DNA of 64,000 nt from an uncultured Bacteroidia bacterium (GCA_943787465.1 CALSMN010000003.1:1-64000); one strand, 5' to 3'. Shown: positions 8,712 to 17,770, counted from the first letter of the stretch. The notes: generated by a model from the letters alone, not told the origin. Made by a program: numbers and translations.

Positions 8712-8972
8712 ATGATGGATAAAAATAAATTTCATAAAAAAGTTGAAGATGTACGACTAATCCTTAATGATATTAAAGAGTTTAACAAAAAACCTATACC
8801 TATGCTGCATAATGACCTATGGATGTCTTCTTAGACCTCACAGAGAGATACGTGAGCTCACTTGGGGCTCAGAGAACACTTGCAGGAATAGAAATCATAA
8901 ACATCATCAGAAAGGACCAACTTATAAATCCAAAGAAAAGTTGGTTTGCTACATTTAAGTCATTGGCTGCTT
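8712..8972 (+). pseudogene. Decayed mobile-element gene remnant
   Basis: An ATG at 8712 gives MMDKNKFHKKVEDVRLILND, ending at WMSS* near 8838. Two other frames then look protein-like over the same bases. One reads MTYGCLLRPHREIRELTW, which resembles box I of tyrosine recombinases. The other reads MDVFLDLTERYVSSLGAQRT...KSWFATFKSLAA*, which looks like an ordinary helical protein. I cannot choose between them. The segment ends an element core and is probably broken. Confidence 0.35.
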
Positions 8973-9031
8973 GATGAAAGTTGAATTCTGCTAAATTTAA
9001 ATCCTCAATGATTTAATGCGACAGAACCTAT

Positions 9032-9212
9032 ACAAAGTGTTAATACGATATTTTTCATTTTTTGTTAAAGATGTTATTTTTTAAGTTCTCTTATATAGAT
9101 AAACACCACTCTCAGTTTATCGGAATTATCAAAATTGGTTAATAGCTCTAGCCCTTGAGAAAAACCCATCGAATTTTGTTTTATGCTTTCCACGATTTCT
9201 ACAATGGTGCTA
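9032..9212 (-). repeat. Truncated duplicate of the junction between two operon genes
   Basis: This segment is about 85% identical by eye to 11131-11312, which holds the first codons of the 602-residue gene, the intergenic gap and the 3' end of the 162-residue gene. Here it contains a matching MKN(I)VLTLC start that soon ends, preceded by a truncated tail encoding ...NSMGFSQGLELLTNF...RELKK*. It shows that the 162/602-residue gene pair was once tandemly duplicated and the second pair then mostly deleted. The flanks (8973-9031 and 9213-9348) show no gene. Confidence 0.75.
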
Positions 9213-9348
9213 GTTTTTACAAGTGGACATATGCAAAGATTGAGCATCTCTGCTGATCTAGATATGTGCCGAAGGGGTTAGGAATAGATAGTAATAAATA
9301 GAGGTGCTACTTTTTTTAGTTCAATTTTAAATAAATATTTAGAAAAAT

Positions 9349-11157
9349 CTATTTGACTCTTTGTATGGTATATTTTTGAATCTTTGAAATCTCATCTAAA
9401 GAAACATTATTATATAGTATGGTTTCATATACTACATCCTGATGATTGCCAATAAGAGTTAATTGAAGGGGAAAACCTTCAATATGCTCAATCAGTAAAG
9501 GGTCTTTGTATGCACTTCCGTCTTCGTTCAAAAATACCTTCTCCAAATTGTTAAGGTCACACAAGTACTTACCGTAGCTCGCAAAAACATAATTAAAATA
9601 GTAACCTCCGTTGGATTTCCCTTGATTCGAATATAGCATCAATTCTTTGAACTCATCAGGCACCTCTTCTATAAGACCTCCTTTAGTTCGAGTTCCATCC
9701 TTAGAATACAATAAATCTTGTCTAAGTGCTTTGATTTTATCTAATGGATACCATTTAGTAGAGTACTTATATCCAATAGCACTTACAGTAGTTTCGCTTA
9801 CTAGTATTTTATCTTCCCAAGTAGAATTATACATTGCACCCTCTTTCCAACTTTCCAAACCTCTGAGATACCCATCTGATTTTGGAGATATTGGTTTGGC
9901 AGGCACTGGGTGTTCGTAGGAGAATGAAAAATAAGTAGGTAAATACCAATTGCTTCTTGCTTGTTTAAAGTTGGCTGTATAGATGGGGCCCATGTTATAC
10001 ACATAATTCCTGCCATTCAACTTGCCAGGTGCAGTTTGTCTATCTGCTAATTGTAATAAGGTTACACTGTCTATACCGTTATTAATTTTTGCCTTCTGAG
10101 TAAATTGCCAAAAATACATTACAAAAGCCCTCAAACGATCGTAAGATTTTTTAGACCTCAATAAAATATTGTCGTAATTTGTTTCTTCGGTGGATGTCCA
10201 AATATAATCACCTATAGACCACGGATATTGAAATCTATACGCATCACCATATCGTATAACCCCTTTTTCTCTTTCTATTAAAAACTGTGATAAATCATTA
10301 CGATTATCATATTGAGTCCATTCTGAAACATATGTAGATCTACCTGCACAGGTGTAATACTTAAAATTGGTTTGTTTAGGACCAAAATAGTCGACAGGCG
10401 GCTTTCTGCTCGGACGGAAATTTGGTCTGATAAGTGGTGTTGAGGTGGCAATTTTACTGTTATCAAAGAGACCAATTGAGTAAACAGGTTTATTCAGTTT
10501 AAGATAAGATTGCACCTCTTCATCGGGTAGTTTTATATTTCTTAATGTTGAATAGAAAAATTTGGTAAAATCGGTATAATTTGCATTTTTCTTAACTTGA
10601 ACTTTTAGTGGTATCTGCCATTTACCATTGTTCATTGTCGGTTCACTATTAATTATCTCGTAGTCAAATGCTGAATTAAGCATATCTCTTGAAATACTCA
10701 ATAAATCTTGGATTGATTTTTCTTCAGCGCGTTCGTTGAGTTCCAATAGTTTAATATTGTTGGCAAAAAGCCCTCCCTTTAGTTCAGTAGCACCACCAGA
10801 ACTTTCAACAAACGAACCCAATTTATTTACGGAAACCGTTACGTTACACGTTATAACTACGGTTCCGTCTTCTTTAGTCGCCTTATCAATAATTTTATAC
10901 TCAGCGACAGAGCCATTATTTATCATTGAAATTTGGTCTTTCATTAGCTCATCGTTAATCAATGTGGTATTAGAACTTATAAATACGGAAGATGTTTGTG
11001 TCAAAGCAGATCTCAAAGCCTGTATTATAGCCTCTGATTCTGTTTTACCTGATGCGACAACTTGGACTTTAACTAAGTCTAAGTTTTGGTCTTGCCCAAA
11101 TACATTGCTACTGATCACTAATAGCCCTAAACAAAGTGTTAATACGACATTTTTCAT
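9349..11157 (-). CDS. Exported protein with FlgT-N/LPP20-like N-terminal domain, 602 residues
   Basis: A signal peptide (MKNVVLTLCLGLLVISSNVF-GQ) is followed by a ~100-residue region, VKVQVVASGKTESEAIIQAL then RSALTQTSSVFISSNTTLIN. It matches the FlgT-N/LPP20-like pattern G.G.t..EA..nALr.Ai.q..gt.iss.t...nd.l..d.i. The rest, rich in aromatic residues and asparagine (YYTCAGRSTYVSEWTQYDNR), is not recognised. Two genes upstream in the operon share the N-terminal region but not the C-terminus, so the family diversifies by its C-terminal part. The ATG is 16 bp after the stop of the 162-residue gene. It is likely periplasmic or at the outer membrane; function unknown. Confidence 0.7.
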   Translation of the reverse strand: MKNVVLTLCLGLLVISSNVFGQDQNLDLVKVQVVASGKTESEAIIQALRSALTQTSSVFISSNTTLINDELMKDQISMINNGSVAEYKIIDKATKEDGTVVITCNVTVSVNKLGSFVESSGGATELKGGLFANNIKLLELNERAEEKSIQDLLSISRDMLNSAFDYEIINSEPTMNNGKWQIPLKVQVKKNANYTDFTKFFYSTLRNIKLPDEEVQSYLKLNKPVYSIGLFDNSKIATSTPLIRPNFRPSRKPPVDYFGPKQTNFKYYTCAGRSTYVSEWTQYDNRNDLSQFLIEREKGVIRYGDAYRFQYPWSIGDYIWTSTEETNYDNILLRSKKSYDRLRAFVMYFWQFTQKAKINNGIDSVTLLQLADRQTAPGKLNGRNYVYNMGPIYTANFKQARSNWYLPTYFSFSYEHPVPAKPISPKSDGYLRGLESWKEGAMYNSTWEDKILVSETTVSAIGYKYSTKWYPLDKIKALRQDLLYSKDGTRTKGGLIEEVPDEFKELMLYSNQGKSNGGYYFNYVFASYGKYLCDLNNLEKVFLNEDGSAYKDPLLIEHIEGFPLQLTLIGNHQDVVYETILYNNVSLDEISKIQKYTIQRVK

Positions 11158-11173
11158 TTTTTTGTTGAATACG

Positions 11174-11662
11174 TTATTTTTTAAGTTCTCTTATATAGAT
11201 AAACACCATCCTAAGGTTATCTGAATTATCAAAATTGGTTAATAGCTCAAGCCCTTGAGAAAAACCCATCGAATTTTGTTTTATCTGTTCAACTGTCTCG
11301 ACAATGGTGCTAACATTACCGATTGAGTCTTTAGTATCTTTGGTGGTTATTATCATATCCATAGAAATTGTAGCTCCATTCAAAAAAGTACTAGCTTGTG
11401 ATTGCGCTTTAACTTGAGCAACACGATTCATTATTGATTCACTTGTGTATTTTGCTTTCTCAAGGCTGATAACAGATACAAGGTATTGATTAGCATAGTC
11501 ATCCACTATTTTCACCCCTTCGAATGGTTTAGCACTATACATGCGTTTGATGAAATTGCTAAACGCTGTTTTGTCTTCGTTGAAGGATTGGGCTTGGGAA
11601 CTTGTAAACAAGAACAAAACAAGAAAAGAAGTAATGATTATTTTCAAATTGATTTTTTCCAT
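11174..11662 (-). CDS. Small exported protein, 162 residues, unknown
   Basis: A signal peptide (LKIIITSFLVLFLFTSSQAQ) precedes a mature part of ~135 residues with a mixed helical/strand pattern (FSNFIKRMYSAKPFEGVKIV; ESIMNRVAQVKAQSQASTFL) and the end LRMVFIYIRELKK. I recognise no family. Its start overlaps the end of the GIY-YIG-like gene by 19 bp, indicating translational coupling. A truncated copy of its 3' end survives at 9032-9212. It probably works with the neighbouring exported proteins. Confidence 0.6.
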   Translation of the reverse strand: MEKINLKIIITSFLVLFLFTSSQAQSFNEDKTAFSNFIKRMYSAKPFEGVKIVDDYANQYLVSVISLEKAKYTSESIMNRVAQVKAQSQASTFLNGATISMDMIITTKDTKDSIGNVSTIVETVEQIKQNSMGFSQGLELLTNFDNSDNLRMVFIYIRELKK

Positions 11663-12108
11663 TTTGGATATTTTTCTTTTAACTCTGCTTTTATACTCTT
11701 CTCAATTTCATTTGGTTTTTGTTTAGGCCAATCCGTTAAAAACCAATATATCTTTATACCATATTCAAACTTGGTTTCAACATACCAAGGCCATAACTTA
11801 GCTCTTGTTACAAATTCACTAGTACTTTCTTTATATTCAATAGGTCGTTTTGTAGCCGCTAAAAGCCTTATTGGCAACTGATGAAAATTAATAACTGAAT
11901 CATTTACATTACCCGTAACGCCAGCCTTGCCGAAATATAGTAATTCGTTATCTTCACCTTCCATAGATAAAGAATAAACTAAATAAACACCTGGTCTGTA
12001 AGGGATATTAGCATTGTAAATGGCTTGCGCATAATCCATTTCTTTATGAAACAAAACAGGACGTTCGCAGTGGTAGCCTTTCAAGCATTCGAATTCACTA
12101 ATTTTCAT
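11644..12108 (-). CDS. GIY-YIG-like nuclease-fold protein inside an exported-protein operon
   Basis: The 154-residue product has no signal peptide. PYRPGVYLVYSLSMEGED then NELLYFGKAGVTGN gives the two-strand G(I/V)Y...Y(I/F)G core of GIY-YIG endonucleases. LPIRLLAATKRP could supply the arginine, and PNEIEKSIKAELKEKYPKW the metal-binding glutamate helix and the usual P.W end. It is thus probably a cytoplasmic nuclease-fold protein, active or not. It lies between two exported-protein genes, overlapping the next start and 6 bp after the previous stop. Such a partner for envelope proteins is unexpected. The fold call is by motif only. Confidence 0.55.
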   Translation of the reverse strand: MKISEFECLKGYHCERPVLFHKEMDYAQAIYNANIPYRPGVYLVYSLSMEGEDNELLYFGKAGVTGNVNDSVINFHQLPIRLLAATKRPIEYKESTSEFVTRAKLWPWYVETKFEYGIKIYWFLTDWPKQKPNEIEKSIKAELKEKYPKWKKSI

Positions 12109-12114
12109 AAGTCT

Positions 12115-13392
12115 TTAGCTTTTTTTGGTTATTCCATATTTTCTAATTTTTTTTAACTCCTCTAATTTTCTATTATCATTCATTGTGAACTGAACAATTG
12201 AATTTTGCGGTTTAAGATTAACAAGAGAGATTACAAATCCCCAATTTACTGGTTCATAATATCCTTTATAGTTTTTAGACATGTATTTTTTTAAAAAAGA
12301 ATATCCTTTTAATTTATCAGCTACATTAAAGTAACTACTGTAGCAAGAACTATGGGAATACGTTTTTACTTCTAAATCTGTATAAGTCATTCCTGTTCCA
12401 TTCCAAATTGGGCGAAATGGACGATATCCTTGCTGCACATCGCGACATGAATTGGAATTGAATAAACTTTGATAACAGATACCACAACCCCCACCATCGT
12501 TTCCCGTCCGCAAATAAGGCCTAAATTGAATATCTTGCACTTCTATGTCACTTAACGAATGGCTTTGACCTAATTGGTTATTATCTATACCACTACTTAT
12601 TTGAAAGTTTAACAGTTCATCTCGTAATTTAACAATCATATTAAAAACCTTACTTATTGATTCCAAACTTCTCAAGTGAAATTGCCCGGAATTTTTTTCG
12701 TCTATTGCTATTGTAATTATGTAGGTTTTTAAGCCTATTTTGTGATATTCCAACACCTCAGTCTCATTTAATGATAGGGCTTTAATAGTATTAAATAAAG
12801 AAGTTTTATAGTTATTAATATTAGATGTTGATTTAATTGTTATGCCAATTGGAATAATATAATTATTAGGATTTCTGGGGTCTGCGGTAGGCTCAGAAAC
12901 CGATAAATCGTACTCAAAACAATTTTTAAGTAATTCTTCAATTGATTGATTCAAATTTTCAAAAGCAGTAATTTCATTTTTTGAATTGAGTTTTTTTTGA
13001 TTTACATTAAATACAAACAGTTCACCTTTTAATTCATGTTCAATGCCCTTACTTGTAATAAAATTCGTAAGTTTAGTTACGGAAACAGTAGCTTTTAAAG
13101 AAGTTTTAAAATCACCATTGGATAGTTGTATATCTGATATCACATCAAATTTCTGAATATTCCCATTTGCAACTGATACAATTTCATCTTTTACTAAATT
13201 ATCATTCAATATTTCGGTCTTTGATGATATGAAAGTGCCAAAGGCCTGTTCAATGGCACTTCTTAAAGCATTTTGTTTGGCTTCATCTTGTGTTTTACCT
13301 TGTCCGCTTACTACAAGGGTCACGGTTTTATTTTCTTGTGCGTAGGCATTGATACTTAATGCAAGTGCCAGGATAAAAAATATTTTTTTCAT
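12115..13392 (-). CDS. Exported protein with FlgT-N/LPP20-like N-terminal domain, 425 residues
   Basis: The signal peptide MKKIFFILALALSINAYAQ and the following VTLVVSGQGKTQDEAKQN, ALRSAIEQAFGTFISSKTEI are nearly identical, also at DNA level, to the next upstream gene. The C-terminal half differs and carries a cysteine cluster (GGGCGICYQSLFNSNSC, then HSSCYSSYF) that may form disulfides in the periplasm. Position 2 of the three-paralogue set; 21 bp separate it from the previous gene. The conserved N-terminus probably anchors a common assembly or partner. Function unknown. Confidence 0.7.
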   Translation of the reverse strand: MKKIFFILALALSINAYAQENKTVTLVVSGQGKTQDEAKQNALRSAIEQAFGTFISSKTEILNDNLVKDEIVSVANGNIQKFDVISDIQLSNGDFKTSLKATVSVTKLTNFITSKGIEHELKGELFVFNVNQKKLNSKNEITAFENLNQSIEELLKNCFEYDLSVSEPTADPRNPNNYIIPIGITIKSTSNINNYKTSLFNTIKALSLNETEVLEYHKIGLKTYIITIAIDEKNSGQFHLRSLESISKVFNMIVKLRDELLNFQISSGIDNNQLGQSHSLSDIEVQDIQFRPYLRTGNDGGGCGICYQSLFNSNSCRDVQQGYRPFRPIWNGTGMTYTDLEVKTYSHSSCYSSYFNVADKLKGYSFLKKYMSKNYKGYYEPVNWGFVISLVNLKPQNSIVQFTMNDNRKLEELKKIRKYGITKKS

Positions 13393-13413
13393 GCTTATTT
13401 TTTTAATTAATGA

Positions 13414-14802
13414 TTATTTAGCTACAGAACCAGGTTCGTGTTTAACTATACTTATTTCATTTAATTTTTCGACATCAGAAAGTGGTAGATAAATATCGAA
13501 AACTTGAAGTCTAAGGTTCATATTGTTTTTTGAAGACACGGTTTTAAAGTGTTCACCATTAAATATTGGGCTGAAATAAATAAACTGTTCTCTGCAATAT
13601 TCTTGCTGTGCCCCTGAAACTGTCGTGTTAAATAGTTTAATATTATAGTGTTCAGATGAAATATCAGGTACCCTATTAGGTGGATAAAGGTAATACTCTC
13701 TTAGGTAGTCTGCTGGATAATGTTTATTGATGTCAATACCATAAGTCATTTCTCTTTTACTCAGTAAGCCGTGAACAAAAACATAATGATTACTGTCAAT
13801 AATTTGAATTTTCCGATCCACTTGTGATGGTAAATTACGTAATAGCAGCAAGTTCTGTTCTGATGAACTACTGGAGGTCCAATCATTGATGCTATTTTTA
13901 AAAAACGGAGTGTAATTTATTACTTTGTTATCTGAAACAATATCATAATTAAACAAATTAAGAGTAGCATGCTCAAATAAAAAATTAATGAGGCGTAGGG
14001 ATTTTTTATTTCTTAAATAAAGTGAATTTGGACCGAACTTACTATATAGAGTTATTTTATAAAATTCGCTACCAGATTGTTTAGTAAAATCTACCTCCGA
14101 ATCACTCATTTTTATAGCAGACAATGTATTCAGAAAATAATCTATGAAAACATCTAGATTGGAATTAGGGCGACATTCAACTGTCATTCGCAATTTGTAT
14201 ATATCATTAAAAGACAGCTCATTCGTATTTGGCCAATAGTCAGAATATCCTCCTTCAGATAAATAGCTTTGTAGATCTAATCTTATGTCGGACTTTCTAG
14301 GTGGTTTAACTTCTACAGTAAAATCTATAGAATTTTCAAGAATTTCCAAACTTTTTCTAACCATATTCCTTATAACCTTTTCCTCTGCGTCCGCTTGCAA
14401 TTTTAATAATTTCAGATTCATACCGAACAGACCGCCAGCGATTGTCGCTGAATGCCCTTCGCTCTTTGTTATTTTTTGCATTTGTGAAATCGAGACAGTA
14501 GCGCTTAATGTAAGATCCACAATATTGTCAGGAAGGATATTTGAGGATAATATATTAAAACTTATGACTGAACCTTGAGATAATAATGTAATGTTATCAC
14601 TTACAAAAGAATCATTATTAATTATAGTCTCAGAAGAAATAAAAGTACCAAAAGCCTGCTCAATTGCACTTCTTAAAGCGTTTTGTTTGGCTACCTCCTC
14701 TGTTGTTCCACTACCGCTTACAACAAGGGTTACAGTTTTATCGTCTTGTGCGTAGACATTGATACTTAATGCAAGTGCCAGGATAAAAATTACGTTTTTC
14801 AT
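13414..14802 (-). CDS. Exported protein with FlgT-N/LPP20-like N-terminal domain, 462 residues
   Basis: I place the start at MKNVIFILALALSINVYAQ (14800-14802). An in-frame ATG 18 bp upstream overlaps the previous gene. After the signal peptide, VTLVVSGSGTTEEVAKQNAL then RSAIEQAFGTFISSETIIND is the shared domain, and IAGGLFGMNLKLLKLQADAE is a second block also present in the 602-residue paralogue. The C-terminal ~300 residues have no close counterpart in the paralogues. Like its relatives it is probably secreted to the periplasm or outer membrane. The strong 5' identity with the gene at 12115-13392 indicates recent duplication or gene conversion. Confidence 0.7.
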   Translation of the reverse strand: MKNVIFILALALSINVYAQDDKTVTLVVSGSGTTEEVAKQNALRSAIEQAFGTFISSETIINNDSFVSDNITLLSQGSVISFNILSSNILPDNIVDLTLSATVSISQMQKITKSEGHSATIAGGLFGMNLKLLKLQADAEEKVIRNMVRKSLEILENSIDFTVEVKPPRKSDIRLDLQSYLSEGGYSDYWPNTNELSFNDIYKLRMTVECRPNSNLDVFIDYFLNTLSAIKMSDSEVDFTKQSGSEFYKITLYSKFGPNSLYLRNKKSLRLINFLFEHATLNLFNYDIVSDNKVINYTPFFKNSINDWTSSSSSEQNLLLLRNLPSQVDRKIQIIDSNHYVFVHGLLSKREMTYGIDINKHYPADYLREYYLYPPNRVPDISSEHYNIKLFNTTVSGAQQEYCREQFIYFSPIFNGEHFKTVSSKNNMNLRLQVFDIYLPLSDVEKLNEISIVKHEPGSVAK

Positions 14803-14810
14803 GATTTTGT

Positions 14811-15887
14811 TTACCTCCAAATGATATTGTTATACGTTACTGACTTTGGTTGATTTCGAGCTTGTTCCACCGCTATTTCTCGGAACGATCTAACCCGTAA
14901 TTTATCCAATTCTAAATTTCGAGCAGATTGTTTTTCCTGAGATACAGCGTCTCTTTTAGATTGATTTTCTCGATAGGTATCGTCTCTTTTACCTTTTTCC
15001 TCCGCAACACGCACTTGTTCCTTTTGCATTGCAATTTTATCTGAATATTGTTTCATCTTAAACTGCCATCTTGCTTTTTCATCGGCTTTAAGTTTTGCAT
15101 CGATTGAATTCATGAAAGCACTTATTTCTGTCTGGCATGAAGCCATTGGATTTATTAATTCTAGAATATCTCCTGCTTTTTCTGCCCCTGCTGGATTTTG
15201 TGACGCACCCCAAGTAAGTTTTGCCTCCTTAAATTTCATTTCACAATCAGCATCTATTTTCTGCTGATAAACAGAAGTCAAGGTGTCTAAACATTTGAAA
15301 TAACAATCCTGACAAACATCCGGCACAAGTGATAATTGATAAATTGCTTCATCATACTTTTCCTGATTTACTAATGTTTGTGCATCTTTTATGATAAAAT
15401 CACAGTTAGTGCTGTAATAACTTATAATTTTTGTTTTAGCTTCTTCTAAAAAAGCTTGCACTTCTTTGTTTTTTGGATTTATCATTTTTAGTGCAGCGAT
15501 AAACGATTTATTCTCATTTGTACCAACACCTTTTAGACTTAATGTTACATTTGAGAAGATGGTATTGGTAAGTGCATCGCCTACAAAAAATGTAACCTCA
15601 ATATTCTGAGCAATCATTTGCGGAGGGCCTGCAATAATATCCTTGGTGCCCACATTTATATTAGCTGTAATAATAAATCGAGCATTCACTTGACTGCCAC
15701 CCATACCATTGCTACTTGTAATTTGATCCATCTTGGTAACAAGCAAGTTTTTTGCTTCAGTTGGTAGTGAAATGCTTTCAGGCAAATAGGTATTTAAAAT
15801 TATTCTACCAAAGTCATCTAACTTGACTTGAGCATTTGTGCTGACTGCCACAAAACTTAAAATAAGTAGTGCTATAATATTTTTCAT
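14811..15887 (-). CDS. Exported protein with C-terminal coiled coil, 358 residues
   Basis: Signal peptide MKNIIALLILSFVAVSTNAQ. Residues ~25-150 look like a strand-rich domain (ARFIITANINVGTKDIIAG) of the type seen in LPP20/CsgG-like envelope proteins. A TPR-like helical section follows (EKYDEAIYQLSLVPDVCQDC) with paired cysteines, then a highly charged coiled coil (KMKQYSDKIAMQKEQVRVAE) to the C-terminus. Its stop lies just beyond the next gene's start at 14802. It is in the middle of the exported-protein operon and could be a scaffold. No exact family recognised. Confidence 0.65.
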   Translation of the reverse strand: MKNIIALLILSFVAVSTNAQVKLDDFGRIILNTYLPESISLPTEAKNLLVTKMDQITSSNGMGGSQVNARFIITANINVGTKDIIAGPPQMIAQNIEVTFFVGDALTNTIFSNVTLSLKGVGTNENKSFIAALKMINPKNKEVQAFLEEAKTKIISYYSTNCDFIIKDAQTLVNQEKYDEAIYQLSLVPDVCQDCYFKCLDTLTSVYQQKIDADCEMKFKEAKLTWGASQNPAGAEKAGDILELINPMASCQTEISAFMNSIDAKLKADEKARWQFKMKQYSDKIAMQKEQVRVAEEKGKRDDTYRENQSKRDAVSQEKQSARNLELDKLRVRSFREIAVEQARNQPKSVTYNNIIWR

Positions 15888-15893
15888 CGTTTT

Positions 15894-16847
15894 TTATTTT
15901 TCACCTAATACAAGAATTGCTTCACCTAGTCCACGAGTCATTAACTTTACCTCAAAGTTGAATGGGCTCTCTTTTAAATACTTCACTAATTGTCTCCCGT
16001 ATTGTCTGGCATCTAATGCTCGTCCCTTGTCGTCATACACAGGAATTCGAAGCTGTTCATAATCAATTCTGCTCTCAGACGAATTTGTTTCATTAAATCT
16101 TCCTGCCACTGTATTCTTCTGGATCCATTCATAGACAAGATCGCGAAGTTCTTCCCCTTCAAATTCAGACTCTAAATCATACTCCCAACTGTCCCAAGTT
16201 CTTACTGTCAGTCGAATTTCTCTGCCATTTAAGAGTAAATCATCAAAATGACCTTGTAATTGGTTTACAAATGGATCTATGTTACTGAGAATTGCTTTTT
16301 CTAATAGCACTGGGACTATTTCTTTTCCAGGAGTTCCGTTGCCTGTAGAAGATGCAATACGCTTACTGGTATATGCATCAAAGGCCTCCAGAATAAAGGA
16401 TACAACTGTACCCTTTTCTGTTTTTGTTACCTTCCACCATATTTGGATAAGAATATCTGCTTTTGCTTTATTTTTAAGAATATCAAGTGGCGTCACAGCT
16501 TGATTTGCACCTGATGTTTTACTGGCTGTCATATTATCTTCTGCAGCTCTTGTCTCAATTGCCTTTAGTTCTTGTTCAGCATCTTTAAGTGGGAATCCTC
16601 TATCAATCATTAAAGATCCAATCTTACTTATAACTTGACCAATTTCAGTGTCTTCCTGAAAGACTTGTTTATAGTTGGGAACTTTTTGTTTTGTTCCTTG
16701 ATTATCAAACTCCGTCATAAAATAGCGTTGCTCACACCAATTGTCACTTGGTAGAATCATTAATGTTGGTTTTTTTGCTTGGCCAAATACAACATTTGTT
16801 GAAGAAAACATGCAAATAGCAATTATTAAGAGATGTAATTTTCTCAT
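15894..16847 (-). CDS. DUF6175 family exported protein
   Basis: The start MRKLHLLIIAICMFSSTNVV (ATG 16845-16847) lies one base after the previous stop. KKPTLMILPSDNWCEQRYFM, DNQGTKQKVPNYKQVFQEDT, VISKIGSLMIDRGFPLKDAE, TPLDILKNKAKADILIQIWW and DAYTSKRIASSTGNG match the conserved blocks of DUF6175 as I know them from Bacteroidales and other Bacteroidota. Function is unknown; the family resembles the periplasmic nucleotide-fold-like domains of CsgG/LpoB-type proteins. Second gene of the exported-protein operon and probably its most conserved marker. Confidence 0.7.
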   Translation of the reverse strand: MRKLHLLIIAICMFSSTNVVFGQAKKPTLMILPSDNWCEQRYFMTEFDNQGTKQKVPNYKQVFQEDTEIGQVISKIGSLMIDRGFPLKDAEQELKAIETRAAEDNMTASKTSGANQAVTPLDILKNKAKADILIQIWWKVTKTEKGTVVSFILEAFDAYTSKRIASSTGNGTPGKEIVPVLLEKAILSNIDPFVNQLQGHFDDLLLNGREIRLTVRTWDSWEYDLESEFEGEELRDLVYEWIQKNTVAGRFNETNSSESRIDYEQLRIPVYDDKGRALDARQYGRQLVKYLKESPFNFEVKLMTRGLGEAILVLGEK

Positions 16848-16848
16848 A

Positions 16849-17331
16849 TTAAAAACCATTAGTTAGTGATTTGATTATTTTTTGTTCTTCTAGGTATTTT
16901 CGTAGTTCGTTTTTGGATACCGAAACTTGGTATACTTTCCAATTTTTAGCTCCAATAGTTGAGGGCAACGTAGTTTTGATTGTATTACTTCTTATAAATC
17001 TTTTCCAATCCCCATTTCTTGCAAAAAAACTACGTTCAATTTCTTTGAAGTTTTCTTGATTTTCAGAATTCCTTAGCATTGGGGTTTGAGTGGCACACCC
17101 TGTACCACTTGATACGCCTGAAAACAGAATTGCGTGTAGTGCATCTTTTTGAGATTGACTTGATTTGTACCTTCGTCCCTTTCTAGAATCCCATATTTTT
17201 AGAGTTAGGTATCCGTCAGACTCCAAAGTTACACATTCTGTTTGATAGCTTTTGTTACTCGAAACAAAGCCTTGAAATAAGAAACAAACAATCAAAGCTG
17301 TCAGAATGTGAAACACTTTTTTTTGCATCAA
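16849..17331 (-). CDS. Small exported protein, first gene of the operon
   Basis: The 160-residue product has an N-terminal hydrophobic signal (VFHILTALIVCFLFQGFVSS). The mature part includes ESDGYLTLKIWDSRKGRRYK, then SQKDALHAILFSGVSSGTGC and FFARNGDWKRFIRS, a pattern seen in small proteins co-encoded with DUF6175 and LPP20-like genes. No named family can be given. It is the first gene of a minus-strand operon reaching to 9349, so the operon promoter should lie just above 17331, in AT-rich DNA. Confidence 0.6.
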   Translation of the reverse strand: MMQKKVFHILTALIVCFLFQGFVSSNKSYQTECVTLESDGYLTLKIWDSRKGRRYKSSQSQKDALHAILFSGVSSGTGCATQTPMLRNSENQENFKEIERSFFARNGDWKRFIRSNTIKTTLPSTIGAKNWKVYQVSVSKNELRKYLEEQKIIKSLTNGF

Positions 17332-17770
17332 ACAATTTTTATAGTTTGAACAATAATAAATTATATGATCTATTTAACCAAACTGAATATACGATTATAT
17401 AATTTCGTACATTATATACAAAAGAAGAATTAGTATAAAAAGTAATGAATATTGAGTGAATACTATTTGGCTATTACGCTTTTTATGGGCTCTTATATTA
17501 CATGATATTCATCCAAATGATTGATACGACTAATTCCAAACTAGAAGAGAAGAAATTGACTCATTTTTCCACATCGCGTTGTGGGGTAAATAAAACTCGA
17601 AATGTTTCAGTTGCTATTTAGTATCGTACGTAAAAAATTGAGTATCAAATATATAGTTCGACAGGTTCCCATTCTGAGCAAAGGCTATAAATAATAAACC
17701 GATATTTTTAAAGGGAGTTAACAGGCAATAATTTACGCTTATTTGTTACCCATGTGTTACCTGCAATAAA

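Noticed and set aside
10736-11224. Plus-strand 162-codon open frame antisense to the 602-residue exported protein
   Set aside because: It mirrors the real minus-strand gene, which has a clear signal peptide and conserved domain; the antisense frame has no recognisable start context.
9349-17331. Curli (csg) or flagellar locus
   Set aside because: The N-terminal domain recalls LPP20/FlgT/CsgG-type proteins, but no curlin repeats, CsgE/F or flagellar genes are present.
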